Assembly: GCF_017352375.1 (NCBI RefSeq)
Contig: NZ_JAFEVR010000007.1
Coordinates: 372,001 to 436,000 of the forward strand
Reading direction: 5' to 3'
Length of the DNA: 64,000 nucleotides
Source: Mycolicibacterium sp. S2-37
GTDB lineage: Bacteria; Actinomycetota; Actinomycetes; Mycobacteriales; Mycobacteriaceae
Below the pieces are notes generated by a model, which searched no databases, had not been told where the DNA came from, and saw only the letters and a list, made by a program, of their open reading frames with translations. The first letter of the stretch is position 1. The number at the start of each line of letters is the position of its first letter. Below, piece after piece: positions 19,081-27,661 of this stretch. Both the position numbers and the translations under genes were made by a program.

Positions 19081-19092
19081 GACGTGACCATA
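19081..19092 (-). promoter_or_regulatory. -10 box for leaderless GH5-like transcript
   Basis: On the minus strand TATGGT (19087-19092) is followed by six bases and then the GTG start. No ribosome binding site is present. Confidence 0.45.
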
Positions 19093-19175
19093 GTGCGGCG
19101 TCCGGGCTCACTACACCCGCGGTTTCATACTGCAACGCAACGGGTTTCGAATCGTTACCAGGAGACTCGCGGTGG

Positions 19176-21365
19176 TCAGCGCCGCGGGCCCGGCGGCCCT
19201 GGGCGGCGCCGGATGGTCGGCGGCGCCTGGAACGGTCGGGTGGGCGCCGACGCCCACGCCGCGGCGGCCGGGGCACGCATGCGTGTGGTGGGAGCACTCT
19301 CGATCGTCGCGGTGGCCCCGAGTTTCATCATTCGGGAGGTGTCGGTGGTGTCGTCCCGATCGAGCAGGACGCCGCGGGCGACGCGTTCGAGCGCACCCTG
19401 GACCTGCATGCGGTCGGGCCGCTGGCTGAACTCCGGCGACTCGGCGAGCGTGTCGGTGATCCAGTTCGAGATGACGTCGCGTGCGTGGCTGACCTCTGTG
19501 GCGCCCGCCGGGGTGAGCGTGAACAGGTCGCCCTCCCGGGTGGCGTAGCCGCCGGCGACCAACCGGTCGAACGTCGGCTCGAGGATCTGCCGGGGCAGCT
19601 GGCGCTGGTCGGCGATCGCGCTCAGACTCGCCGTGCCCGTTGCCGCGGTGCGGCGGTAGATCTGGATGAGCGCCCACAGCCGGGCCGCGTCGAGGCGTCC
19701 GTTCCGCGAGCGGGCCAGCGCCTCGAAGTCGATGCCGTGAGTGCGTCGCAGCAGCCGGCCAACGGCCATCTCGAGGAGTTTCTCCGGCGATTCGGTGGTC
19801 GGCATCCCGAAGCCCTCGCCGAGATCGGTGCTGCCGCTGGCCGCGGCGTCGCGCAACGGAACCTGCTTGAGAAAGCACGCGAGGACCAGGCCGACGACGG
19901 CGAACGGTGCGGCGAGCAGGAACACCGAGCTCAGCGAGTCCGCGTACGCATTGACTATCGGCGCCGCGACCGCGTCGGGCAGGGCGTGTAGGGCCTGCGG
20001 TGACGTCGCCGCCTCGGGCGGGGCGCCGGAGGCCGCCATCGCCGATGGGAGCCTGTCTTCGAGGAAGTTGCTGAACATCGACCCGAAGATGGCCGCGCCG
20101 AAGGAGCTGCCGATGGTGCGGAAGAAGGTCACCCCGGACGTCGCCACGCCCAGATCGGTGAAGTCGACGGTGTTCTGCACGATGAGGATGAGCACCTGCA
20201 TGCTGAGCCCGATTCCTGCGCCAAGGACCAGCAGATAGAGCGACTGCACCAGCGTCGAGGTCTCGGCATTCATGCGGGACAGCAGGACGAAGCCGACGGC
20301 CATGGTCGCGGTGCCGGCGATCGGGAAGATCTTGTAGCGACCGGTCCGCCCGACGATGACGCCGCTGCCGAGCGAGGTGACCAAGAGGCCGAGAACCATC
20401 GGCAGCGTGCGCAACCCGGACTCGGTGGCCGAGACGCCGTCGACGAACTGCATGTACGTCGGCAGGAACGTCAATGCGCCCAGCATCGCGAAGCCGACGA
20501 CGAACGACAGCACGCAGCACACCGTGAAGACGGGGCTGGCGAACATCCGGATGGGCAGGATCGGCTCGGCGGCCCGGCGCTCGGCGAATACGAACGCCAC
20601 CAGCGCGGCGATCGAGGCCGCGAACAGCCCGATGATCATGGCCGAGGCCCACGGATAGGTGGTACCGCCCCAGCTGGTGGCGAGCGTCAGACCGGCGGCG
20701 CCCGCTCCGACCAGGACGATGCCCGCGTAGTCCAGGACCGGCCGCGCCGATCGCCCGAGTTCCGGGATGGCGATGGCGGCGATCCCGATGACGATGACGG
20801 CCACCGGCACGTTGATCCAGAACGCCCAGCGCCAGCTGAGGTGGTCGGTGAAAAAGCCACCGAGCAACGGGCCGATGACAGTGGTGACACCAAACACCGC
20901 GCCGAGCGCGCCCTGGTAGCGCCCGCGGTCGCGCAGTGGGATCACCTCGCCGATCAGGGCGACGGCGGTCACGGTGATGGCGCCGCCGCCCATGCCCTGC
21001 AGCGCTCGCGACGCCACCAGCATGGACATCGACTGCGCGAGACCGCACAGCACCGAACCGGCCAGGAACAGCAGGATCCCGACCTGGAAGACGGTCTTGC
21101 GGCCGAAGATGTCGCCCAGCTTGCCGACGATCACTGTGACGATCGTCGAGGCCAGCAGGTAGCTGGTGACGACCCAGGCCTGGTGGCCCGCGCCGCCGAG
21201 ATCGGCCACCACGGTCGGCAGTGCGGTCGCCACGATCGTCTGGTCCAGGGCGGCCAGCAGCATCCCCAGCACCACGGCGAGAAAGATCGCGTTGCGTTGC
21301 CGCACGCTGACCTGCTCCGGCGCGGTCGGCTGGGCCGGCGGCGGGGCGGTGGTTGGTCGGGTCAC
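19176..21365 (-). CDS. DHA2 (EmrB/QacA) drug exporter with a cytosolic winged-helix-like extension
   Basis: 729 residues from a GTG with GAGGAGAG upstream. About 14 membrane segments occupy residues 25-525, with motif A (GKLGDIFGRKTVF), LDQTIVATALPTV in helix 1 and motif C (GPLLGGFFTDHLSWRWAFWIN). After the last helix a roughly 200-residue tail contains a segment that looks like a winged helix (SLSAIADQRQLPRQILEPTF, then LVAGGYATREGDLFTLTPAG). Typical DHA2 exporters end near 500 residues, so this tail is notable; longer members occur in mycobacteria. Confidence 0.88.
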   Translation of the reverse strand: MTRPTTAPPPAQPTAPEQVSVRQRNAIFLAVVLGMLLAALDQTIVATALPTVVADLGGAGHQAWVVTSYLLASTIVTVIVGKLGDIFGRKTVFQVGILLFLAGSVLCGLAQSMSMLVASRALQGMGGGAITVTAVALIGEVIPLRDRGRYQGALGAVFGVTTVIGPLLGGFFTDHLSWRWAFWINVPVAVIVIGIAAIAIPELGRSARPVLDYAGIVLVGAGAAGLTLATSWGGTTYPWASAMIIGLFAASIAALVAFVFAERRAAEPILPIRMFASPVFTVCCVLSFVVGFAMLGALTFLPTYMQFVDGVSATESGLRTLPMVLGLLVTSLGSGVIVGRTGRYKIFPIAGTATMAVGFVLLSRMNAETSTLVQSLYLLVLGAGIGLSMQVLILIVQNTVDFTDLGVATSGVTFFRTIGSSFGAAIFGSMFSNFLEDRLPSAMAASGAPPEAATSPQALHALPDAVAAPIVNAYADSLSSVFLLAAPFAVVGLVLACFLKQVPLRDAAASGSTDLGEGFGMPTTESPEKLLEMAVGRLLRRTHGIDFEALARSRNGRLDAARLWALIQIYRRTAATGTASLSAIADQRQLPRQILEPTFDRLVAGGYATREGDLFTLTPAGATEVSHARDVISNWITDTLAESPEFSQRPDRMQVQGALERVARGVLLDRDDTTDTSRMMKLGATATIESAPTTRMRAPAAAAWASAPTRPFQAPPTIRRRPGPPGPRR

Positions 21366-21505
21366 GAACTCTCCTCTGTCCCTACTTCGGACTGCGGCGA
21401 AAAGGCCCCGTTGCGCTTACCCGTACGGGCTCGATTCGAACCGACCCCGGCGTCGGCGTGCCCTCGGCCTGCGGCGCGGCCGTGACGGCGCGTTAGTGTG
21501 CTGTG

Positions 21506-22534
21506 GTGACAGCAGCAGACGTGTCGCCGCTCGAAGCGCGAGTGGGCCACTGGTACCAGATGGATGGTACGTACCTGGTCGGCCGAGAGAAGATTCGCGA
21601 GTACGCCCGGGCGGTACAGGACTATCACCCCGCGCACTGGGACGTCGGCGCCGCCGCCAAGTTGGGCTATCCGGATGTGGTCGCACCGCTGACGTTCACC
21701 TCGGCGCCGGGCATGCAGTGCAATCGCCGCATGTTCGAATCGATCGTCGTCGGCTACGACACCTATCTGCAGACCGAAGAGGTCTTCGAACAGCACCGCC
21801 CGATCGTCGCCGGTGACGAGCTGGTCATCGACGTCGAGTTGACCTCGGTGCGCCGAACGGCCGGCCGCGACTTCATCACCGTGACCAACACCTTCACCGA
21901 TACCGCCGGTGAGCGGGTGCACACCCTGCACACCACCGTCGTCGGCGTCACTGCCGAGGACATCGACGCGGGGGTCAAGACGGCCGTGCAGAACGCGATG
22001 ATGCACGACGTCGACTTCTCCGGGGTCGGCTCGCTGGACGCTCACTACGAGAGGACGGTGCGCCCCGAGGGTGAGATCCGGATCTCCGACGGCGGCCTGA
22101 CCCGTACGCCCGGGACGCCATCCTTCGACGACGTCAAGGTCGGCGACGAACTGACCGTCCATCACACCCGGCTGTCCCGCGGCGACCTGGTGAACTACGC
22201 CGGCGTGGCCGGTGACGCCAACCCGATCCACTGGGACGAGGACATCGCGAAGCTGGCCGGGCTGCCCGACGTGATCGCCCACGGCATGCTCACGATGGGT
22301 CTGGGCGCCGGCTTCGCCTCCGCATGGTCGGGTGACCCCGGCGCGGTCACCCGCTACACGATCCGGCTGTCCCAGCCGGCGATCGTGTCCGCCAAAGAGG
22401 GGGCCGACATCGAGTTCACCGGCCGGATCAAGTCGCTGGATCCCGAGACCCGCTCCGGCGTCCTCATCGTCGGCGCGAAGTCCGGCGGCAGGAAGATCTT
22501 CGGACTGGCCACGCTGAACGTCCGCTTCAGCTGA
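21506..22534 (+). CDS. Fused (3R)-hydroxyacyl-ACP dehydratase, HadA-HadB type
   Basis: 342 residues. The first half (to about 160) is a HadA-like FAS1-type dehydratase domain (YLVGREKIREYARAVQDYHP). The second half (about 205-342) is a HadB/MaoC hot-dog domain with the catalytic pair in GDANPIHWDE (Asp237, His242) and LPDVIAHGMLTMGLG. In mycobacteria such dehydratases act on long acyl chains in FAS-II and mycolate elongation. The GTG at 21506 lies six bases after TAGTGT, a likely leaderless -10; GTG 21503 is an alternative. It is divergent from the DHA2 exporter. Confidence 0.85.
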   Translation: MTAADVSPLEARVGHWYQMDGTYLVGREKIREYARAVQDYHPAHWDVGAAAKLGYPDVVAPLTFTSAPGMQCNRRMFESIVVGYDTYLQTEEVFEQHRPIVAGDELVIDVELTSVRRTAGRDFITVTNTFTDTAGERVHTLHTTVVGVTAEDIDAGVKTAVQNAMMHDVDFSGVGSLDAHYERTVRPEGEIRISDGGLTRTPGTPSFDDVKVGDELTVHHTRLSRGDLVNYAGVAGDANPIHWDEDIAKLAGLPDVIAHGMLTMGLGAGFASAWSGDPGAVTRYTIRLSQPAIVSAKEGADIEFTGRIKSLDPETRSGVLIVGAKSGGRKIFGLATLNVRFS

Positions 22535-22581
22535 GGCTAGCCTTGCGTTTCGGCTGCTGACGGGCGGGGAAGATCCCGCGC

Positions 22582-23106
22582 ATGGCCGACATCATCGAAC
22601 TCGTCTACGCCGATCACGACTGGTTGCGACGGCAGTTCTTCCGGCTCGACGACGCCAAGAGCGAGGAAGAGCTCGCCGCGATCTGGGATCAGCTCAGTGC
22701 CCGCCTCGACGCGCACGCCGAAGCCGAGGAGACGGTGTTCTATCCGGCGCTGCTGAAGCACGGCGGCAAAGACGACCCCGGCAATCCGGAGGGCGATCCC
22801 GAAGACGAGACCGAGGACGCGATCACCGACCACAACGCCATCCGTGATGCGGTGCGCGCGTCGCGCCGGCACAAACCCGGTAGCCAGGAGTGGTTCGAGG
22901 CGGTACTCAAGGCGCGTACCGAGAATGGCGAGCACCTCGACGAGGAAGAGCGGGAGGCGATGCCCGACTTCATCAAGAGCGCGTCTCTGGAGCTGCGTCA
23001 TCAACTGGGGATGCAGTGGCTGCAGTTCTACGCCGAGCACGACACGACGCGCGGAATCGACAACCGGGACAAGGACGCCGACGAGTACATCGCGAAACAC
23101 TCCTGA
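22582..23106 (+). CDS. Hemerythrin HHE-domain protein
   Basis: 174 residues; GGGGAAGA precedes the ATG. Metal-site histidines appear in YADHDWLRRQF, LDAHAEAEETVFYPALL, ITDHNAIRDAV and NGEHLDEEEREAMPDF, the spacing of hemerythrin-like four-helix diiron proteins. Such proteins bind oxygen or nitric oxide, or act in iron/oxidative stress. A charged tail (DNRDKDADEY) follows the bundle. Same direction as HadAB, 47 bases downstream; cotranscription is possible. Confidence 0.9.
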   Translation: MADIIELVYADHDWLRRQFFRLDDAKSEEELAAIWDQLSARLDAHAEAEETVFYPALLKHGGKDDPGNPEGDPEDETEDAITDHNAIRDAVRASRRHKPGSQEWFEAVLKARTENGEHLDEEEREAMPDFIKSASLELRHQLGMQWLQFYAEHDTTRGIDNRDKDADEYIAKHS

Positions 23107-23136
23107 CGTACCCGCTGACGCACCCGATCACGGCAG

Positions 23137-23769
23137 CTAGGACCACTCGGCCAGAACGCGCATCTTGTCAGCCCGCACGCCCGCGTCCCGACGCAGTCGC
23201 TTCAGCTGCGGCGCGAAGGCGTTGTGTTGGTTTCCCTGGATGTTGAGCGGCAGGTCGAGCGCGGCGATCAGTTTGGCTTCCAGGTGCCACGGCTCAGGGT
23301 GCAGCACCCAGGACACCGCGGCGTTCTCGGCCATCCACCGGGTCAGCACAGCCTCACCACCGGCGAAGGTCTGCCGCTTGCCGGTACCCACCCGGCGCAG
23401 CGCGAAGCCGAGCTGATCGCCGAGCAGGACGCCGAGCGACTTGCGCAGCGTCGAACCCTGCGCGTCGGCGCTGCCTGCCCCGAAGTGATAGCGAATACGC
23501 TTGCGAAGATCCTGCGGGGCGGCCGGTTTGCCGCTCGCCGGTGGTGGACCCGGGCTGACGCCGACGTAGAGCAGCGTCCACCCGTCGCGCTGTTCGCAAC
23601 CTCCGGTGTCGATGTCGCCCGGAATCTCCCGGAACCACCAGCCCATGGCGCCTGCCTCGGCGGGTATCGGACAGGGTTCGGCGAACACCTCATCACGGGA
23701 AAAGCGTTGAGCAGCAACGAACTTCGCGATCACAGCCGCTTTTCGCTTCGCGGATATCGACTCCCCCAT
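23137..23769 (-). CDS. GIY-YIG-domain protein
   Basis: 210 residues. After an N-terminal helix the segment GWTLLYVGVSPG (YVG of the second strand) is followed by LRKRIRYHFGAG with the conserved Arg, and by STLRKSLGVLLG, which is the order seen in GIY-YIG nuclease domains. A conserved-looking Glu lies in HLEAKLIAALDLPLNIQGN, and Asn follows it. Stand-alone members have unknown cellular roles. A -10 box TACCCT lies seven bases before the ATG, so the message is probably leaderless. Confidence 0.8.
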   Translation of the reverse strand: MGESISAKRKAAVIAKFVAAQRFSRDEVFAEPCPIPAEAGAMGWWFREIPGDIDTGGCEQRDGWTLLYVGVSPGPPPASGKPAAPQDLRKRIRYHFGAGSADAQGSTLRKSLGVLLGDQLGFALRRVGTGKRQTFAGGEAVLTRWMAENAAVSWVLHPEPWHLEAKLIAALDLPLNIQGNQHNAFAPQLKRLRRDAGVRADKMRVLAEWS

Positions 23770-23824
23770 GCGTCTCAGGGTAGTCCTGGTGGCGAGCGGC
23801 GGGGCGCCGTCTTACCCTGAGCGC
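23770..23824. promoter_or_regulatory. Divergent leaderless promoters with mirrored TACCCTGAG boxes
   Basis: On the minus strand TACCCT (23777-23782) plus seven bases leads to the GIY-YIG start; on the plus strand TACCCT (23813-23818) plus six bases leads to the GTG of the ATP-grasp gene. The boxes extend to TACCCTGAG-A-CGC and TACCCTGAGCGC, so the intergenic region is an inverted repeat about 55 bases long overall, with a 30-base centre. Confidence 0.5.
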
Positions 23825-24721
23825 GTGAATCGCACGGATGTCCGCTGGCGCGAACGGAGCAGAATCGTGCGCGCGGCGCGGCTCTGGCGTACCCGAAATC
23901 CGCGCACATTTCGCGACAAGGTGCGCTACAAGATGCTGCGCGATCACCGTCAGATCGTGGTGACCTTCGCCGACAAGGCCGCGGTGCGTGACTACGTGGC
24001 GAATGCCGTTGGACCGAAGTATCTTCCGCGCGCGTACGCGATCGTCGACGATCCGGCGGCGCTGCACGGCGTGGACCTGCCGGACGCCTACGTCGTCAAG
24101 CCGACCCATGGCAGCGGCGCAGCGACGGTGGTCTCCGGTCGCGCTCCGGCCGAGGCACGCCTCCCGACGGATCCGGGCGACTGGACCTACCAGCATGTTC
24201 GGCCCGAGTTCGCGTCCCGGGAGGACATCGTCCGGATCGCCCGGGGGTGGGTGACCCAGCTGTACGGCCAGGGTCCGAACAGGGAGTGGGTGTACGGCCA
24301 GATTTCTCCGCGGATCATCGTCGAGGAGATGCTCACCGACCCGCACGGCGCCATCCCCGCGGACTACAAGTTCTTCGTATTCCACGGACGATGCGCCTAC
24401 GTGCAGGTCGACGCCGGACGGTTCGACCGGCGGACGCAGGACTTCTTCCGGCCCGACTGGGAGCACGTGCCACTACGCGGTGGACCCCCGTGGGCGGTGC
24501 CCCGGCCCCCGAGGCCCGCCCGCCTGGACGAGATGATCGCGGTGGCGGAGCGACTCGGTGCCGACACCGATTTCGTCCGCGTCGACCTGTACGACGTCGG
24601 TGGACGCGTCGTCTTCGGGGAGCTGACCAGCTTCCCGGCCGGAGGCGACAGCCGGTTCGACCCCGAACGCTTCAACGACGAGTTCGGTGGCCACTGGACG
24701 GTTCCCCGCCGGTACCGGTGA
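23825..24721 (+). CDS. TupA-like ATP-grasp protein
   Basis: 298 residues from the GTG at 23825, which follows a -10 box at leaderless distance; an in-frame ATG at 23768 would overlap the divergent gene. RDKVRYKMLRDHRQIVVTFADK at the start, YVVKPTHGSGAATVV as the ATP-grasp lysine and glycine loop, ISPRIIVEEML, DYKFFVFHGRCAYVQVD and FVRVDLYDVGGRVVFGELTSFPAGG as the metal-binding acidic end all match the TupA-like ATP-grasp family known from teichuronopeptide or capsule biosynthesis. No polysaccharide genes are next to it, so the acceptor is unknown. Confidence 0.85.
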   Translation: MNRTDVRWRERSRIVRAARLWRTRNPRTFRDKVRYKMLRDHRQIVVTFADKAAVRDYVANAVGPKYLPRAYAIVDDPAALHGVDLPDAYVVKPTHGSGAATVVSGRAPAEARLPTDPGDWTYQHVRPEFASREDIVRIARGWVTQLYGQGPNREWVYGQISPRIIVEEMLTDPHGAIPADYKFFVFHGRCAYVQVDAGRFDRRTQDFFRPDWEHVPLRGGPPWAVPRPPRPARLDEMIAVAERLGADTDFVRVDLYDVGGRVVFGELTSFPAGGDSRFDPERFNDEFGGHWTVPRRYR

Positions 24722-24724
24722 GCC

Positions 24725-25162
24725 TCATACCGTGATCCGCATCTCGGCGCCGGGATGCGAACTGAGCGTGATGATCACCGTCCCACTGCCGGTCGCGAAC
24801 GTCGTGTTGGCGTAGCCGATGAATCCGTAGTGACCGTCGATGGTCGACACCGCGGTGATGTCATCGCTTCCAGAGGCCCCGTCGTCGAGGTTCGACCAGG
24901 CGGTGGTCACGGTGAGCGCGCACGAACCGTCGTAGATTCCGGCGTCGTAGTGGATCGCGACGCGGACGCCATCCCCGGGCCGACCGTCGATCTGCACGGG
25001 TGTCACCTGGGCCTCGGCGCGAACCGTGCCACCACAGGTCGGTGACGCCACCACCGGAACGGCGTCCAGTTCCGCGAAGGGCTGGGCGTGCGCCGTCGGC
25101 ACCCACGCCCAGGTCGGGAGGAGCACGGCCGCGACCGTGGCGGCGGTGCGGATCGAGGTCAT
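24725..25162 (-). CDS. Secreted protein of unknown function
   Basis: 145 residues. Signal peptide (AATVAAVLLPTWAWVPTAHAQ, cleavage near AHA-QP). The mature part is rich in beta-strand pattern, with two Cys (SPTCGG and DGSCAL) likely to form a disulfide, and ends PGAEMRITV. No family recognised. Converges on the ATP-grasp gene with a three-base gap. Confidence 0.75.
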   Translation of the reverse strand: MTSIRTAATVAAVLLPTWAWVPTAHAQPFAELDAVPVVASPTCGGTVRAEAQVTPVQIDGRPGDGVRVAIHYDAGIYDGSCALTVTTAWSNLDDGASGSDDITAVSTIDGHYGFIGYANTTFATGSGTVIITLSSHPGAEMRITV

Positions 25163-25219
25163 GCCTGGTTATCGGCGCGCGTCAGCGCGGCGTTAGCCAG
25201 TACGGCCGGCTTTCATGGC

Positions 25220-25870
25220 TCAGCGTTGGTAGCGCGGCAGTCGGGCTGCCAGTTCGTCGAACAAAGCCTGGTTGAGACCGAATGCGACCTTCACCTCGGC
25301 AACCACGCGTGCGGTGTCGTCGGCACCCAGACCGAGACCGTCGACACGTCCCCGGTAACCGTCTTTGTAGGGCTTGACCCGCAGCGGGAACTCGTAGAAG
25401 GCCAGCCCTTTCCCGCCGAGATCGAACTCGCGATCGAGGATCCTGCCCACGGCCTGCCCACCGGAGAGGTCACCGAGGTACCGGGTGTAGTGATGAGCCA
25501 GCACCGCACCGCCCCACGACAGCCCACAGAGACGCTCCCGATAGTTCTGTGCAGCAGGCGAATCGACGTCGTAACCGGTTCCGGGGGCCCAGTGCTCGAG
25601 ATCGGCGTCGATGGCCGGGACGCGCTCGAGCGCCGGGTCGTACACCGCGGCGACCAGAGGGTCGGCGCGATGCGCCCGGACAGCGTCCTCCAGCGCGGCA
25701 TAGATCAACCGCAGCCGCAGCAGATACTCGGCATAACCCTGCCTGCTGATCCGACCGGCCAGGAGTTCGGTGACGAAGAGCGAATTCTCGGCGGCGTCGT
25801 GCTGAGCCGCCGCCCCCTCCCTGATCGCGGCGGACAGTGACCCGTCGGTCGGGGCAGTGTTCAGCCGCAT
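25220..25870 (-). CDS. Heme oxygenase (canonical, HmuO/HO-1 type)
   Basis: 216 residues; GGAGAA upstream of the ATG. Proximal heme ligand is His24 in AAAQHDAAENS. The distal helix motif YLGDLSGGQAVGR and the arginine/lysine-rich KPYKDGYRGRVD are characteristic. The enzyme cleaves heme to biliverdin, iron and CO. Mycobacteria are better known for MhuD-type heme degradation, so a canonical enzyme is of interest. No heme-uptake genes are beside it. Confidence 0.92.
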   Translation of the reverse strand: MRLNTAPTDGSLSAAIREGAAAQHDAAENSLFVTELLAGRISRQGYAEYLLRLRLIYAALEDAVRAHRADPLVAAVYDPALERVPAIDADLEHWAPGTGYDVDSPAAQNYRERLCGLSWGGAVLAHHYTRYLGDLSGGQAVGRILDREFDLGGKGLAFYEFPLRVKPYKDGYRGRVDGLGLGADDTARVVAEVKVAFGLNQALFDELAARLPRYQR

Positions 25871-25950
25871 GAGTTCTCCGAGCAGTCCGGGGGCGGGTGC
25901 GCTGCTGTCAGCCTAGCCAGACGGGCTACCCGTTGGCTGCGCGCGCTGCA

Positions 25951-26877
25951 CTATGACCGATCTCCGGCCACCTGGATGATCGTCCGACCGACCGTGCGTC
26001 GGTGTCGGGCGAACGCGTCGGGTGCCTCGGCGAGCGGACGCACGGCGCCGACCATCGGTGTGAGCCGCCCGTCGCGTACCCGCTGCACCAGACCGGCGAG
26101 TTGAGCACGGTCGGGTTCGACCACGAAGAACACCGACCGCCCCTGGCTGGGCTGCATCGCCGGCGGTCCGGCGATTGACACCAGGGTGCCCCCCGGGCGC
26201 ACCAGCGCCGCCGACCGTTCTCCGACGTCTCCGCCGATGACGTCGAGGACGACGTCAACGTCTCCGACGCGCTCGAGTTCCTCGGTGCTCAAGTCCACGA
26301 ATGTGGCTGCACCCAAGCCGGTTACCACGTCGCGGTCGCCCGCACGCCCGCTGCCGATCACCCGAGCACCCACCTCGTGTGCGAGCTGCACGGCGATCGA
26401 ACCCACCGCGCCGGCAGCGCCGTGGACCAGCACGGTCTGGCCGGTGGTGAGCCCGCCATGGACGAACAGACCCTGCCAGGCGGTCAGACCCGAGATGGGC
26501 AGCGCCGCGGCTACTGTGTAGGCGATATCGGCGGGCAGTGGGGCGAGATTGCGCGCCTCGACAGCGGTGTACTCGGCCAGCGAGCCGTCGCGGGCCCAGT
26601 CTGCAAGTCCGAACACCCGCTGCCCGACGGTGAGGCCTGTGGTGCCGTAGCCCATTTCCATGACGACACCGGACAATTCGTGGCCGGGAACGCTGGGCGT
26701 GCGGTCGCGGCCCGCACGGTCGGTCCAGGTCGACGGCCACTCGAGTTCACCGGGGGTGAAGCCGGCGGCATGGACAGCCACGATGACGTCGTTCTCGGCA
26801 GCGTGCGGATAAGGCAGTCCGGTCATGACCAGGCCATCGTCCCCGGTGTCGCGGTGTCGGACAGTAATGGCTTGCAT
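25951..26877 (-). CDS. Medium-chain NADP-dependent oxidoreductase (quinone-oxidoreductase-like)
   Basis: 308 residues; AAAGAG before the ATG. GroES-like N-terminal domain with PGHELSGVV, then the NADP motif GAAGAVGSIAVQLA and a Rossmann domain (VDVVLDVIGGD). The zinc ligands of alcohol dehydrogenases are absent, as in zeta-crystallin-like quinone reductases. The next gene (HD-domain protein) lies upstream in the same direction, 17 bases away, suggesting an operon. Confidence 0.88.
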   Translation of the reverse strand: MQAITVRHRDTGDDGLVMTGLPYPHAAENDVIVAVHAAGFTPGELEWPSTWTDRAGRDRTPSVPGHELSGVVMEMGYGTTGLTVGQRVFGLADWARDGSLAEYTAVEARNLAPLPADIAYTVAAALPISGLTAWQGLFVHGGLTTGQTVLVHGAAGAVGSIAVQLAHEVGARVIGSGRAGDRDVVTGLGAATFVDLSTEELERVGDVDVVLDVIGGDVGERSAALVRPGGTLVSIAGPPAMQPSQGRSVFFVVEPDRAQLAGLVQRVRDGRLTPMVGAVRPLAEAPDAFARHRRTVGRTIIQVAGDRS

Positions 26878-26894
26878 GTCAACTCTTTTCGCTG

Positions 26895-27533
26895 CTATGT
26901 CGGCCAGGCTGATCCGAGCATGCGCTCAACCGTGGTCGTGCGGCGGAATTCGGGCATGAAGTGCGCGACGACGTCGGCGTTCACGGTGCCGTTGGTCGTC
27001 TCCGGACGGCTCTTGAACCCGTCGAAATAGGCACTGAGGAATTCGCGTTTGAAATCGCCCCGCGGATGGACGGCGAGGATCTCGCGGACCTGATCGTCCG
27101 GCAGCACGTCGAGGCCGTAACCGACCACGTCGGTCAGCACGCCGAGATACATCGCGGCGATCTCCGGGCCCATCCGGTCCGGGATGCCCGGTGTCGTGTG
27201 CAGCGCGATGGCCGTCCACACGGTGTCTGCGGCCGCGGCGGAGAATCCGTGGTCGAGCAGAAACGCTCGCCCGTGGTCTGCGCCGTCGACCTCGAAGCGC
27301 TGCTGCGCATCCGAGGAGGGCGTCGTGAGACCGGTGTCGTGAAAGACGGCGGCGAGGTAGAGGAGTTCAGGATCCGGTGTGACGCCCAGACGGCGCGCGT
27401 GGATCTGACCGAAGAGATAAACCCGTCGGGAGTGGTGGTAGATCAGTGGGCTGGTGGTGTTCTCGACGTGACGGGTAGCTTCGGCGATCGCTGCGGTGTC
27501 GGGGACCTCCACCCCCGCAATGACTTCGGACAT
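26895..27533 (-). CDS. HD-domain hydrolase (cyanamide-hydratase-like)
   Basis: 212 residues from the ATG at 27533, which has GGGAGGC eight bases before it. The metal ligands form the HD pattern: YHHSRRVY, AAVFHDTGL, GADHGRAF and ALHTTPGIPD. This resembles the Ddi2/cyanamide hydratase group. The substrate is unknown. Directly upstream of, and probably cotranscribed with, the oxidoreductase at 25951. Confidence 0.85.
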   Translation of the reverse strand: MSEVIAGVEVPDTAAIAEATRHVENTTSPLIYHHSRRVYLFGQIHARRLGVTPDPELLYLAAVFHDTGLTTPSSDAQQRFEVDGADHGRAFLLDHGFSAAAADTVWTAIALHTTPGIPDRMGPEIAAMYLGVLTDVVGYGLDVLPDDQVREILAVHPRGDFKREFLSAYFDGFKSRPETTNGTVNADVVAHFMPEFRRTTTVERMLGSAWPT

Positions 27534-27661
27534 GGTGGCTGCGCCTCCCTGTGCTGGTTGTCGGACTGTGTCTGACATCCATGCTGGCGCTCAACAGGTG
27601 TTCGGTGCCGCCTAGGGCCGGCCAGGAAACCCACGAATCCGGACAGCGTGGCGGGACGCCG

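Noticed and set aside
17929..19548. A 539-codon frame opposite the GH5-like gene
   Set aside because: Reverse-frame shadow; the minus-strand gene has a Tat signal and catalytic WNEP motif, the plus frame has nothing.
19111..21048. A 645-codon frame within the DHA2 exporter
   Set aside because: Same-strand frameshifted shadow of the exporter with Arg/Pro-rich low-complexity sequence.
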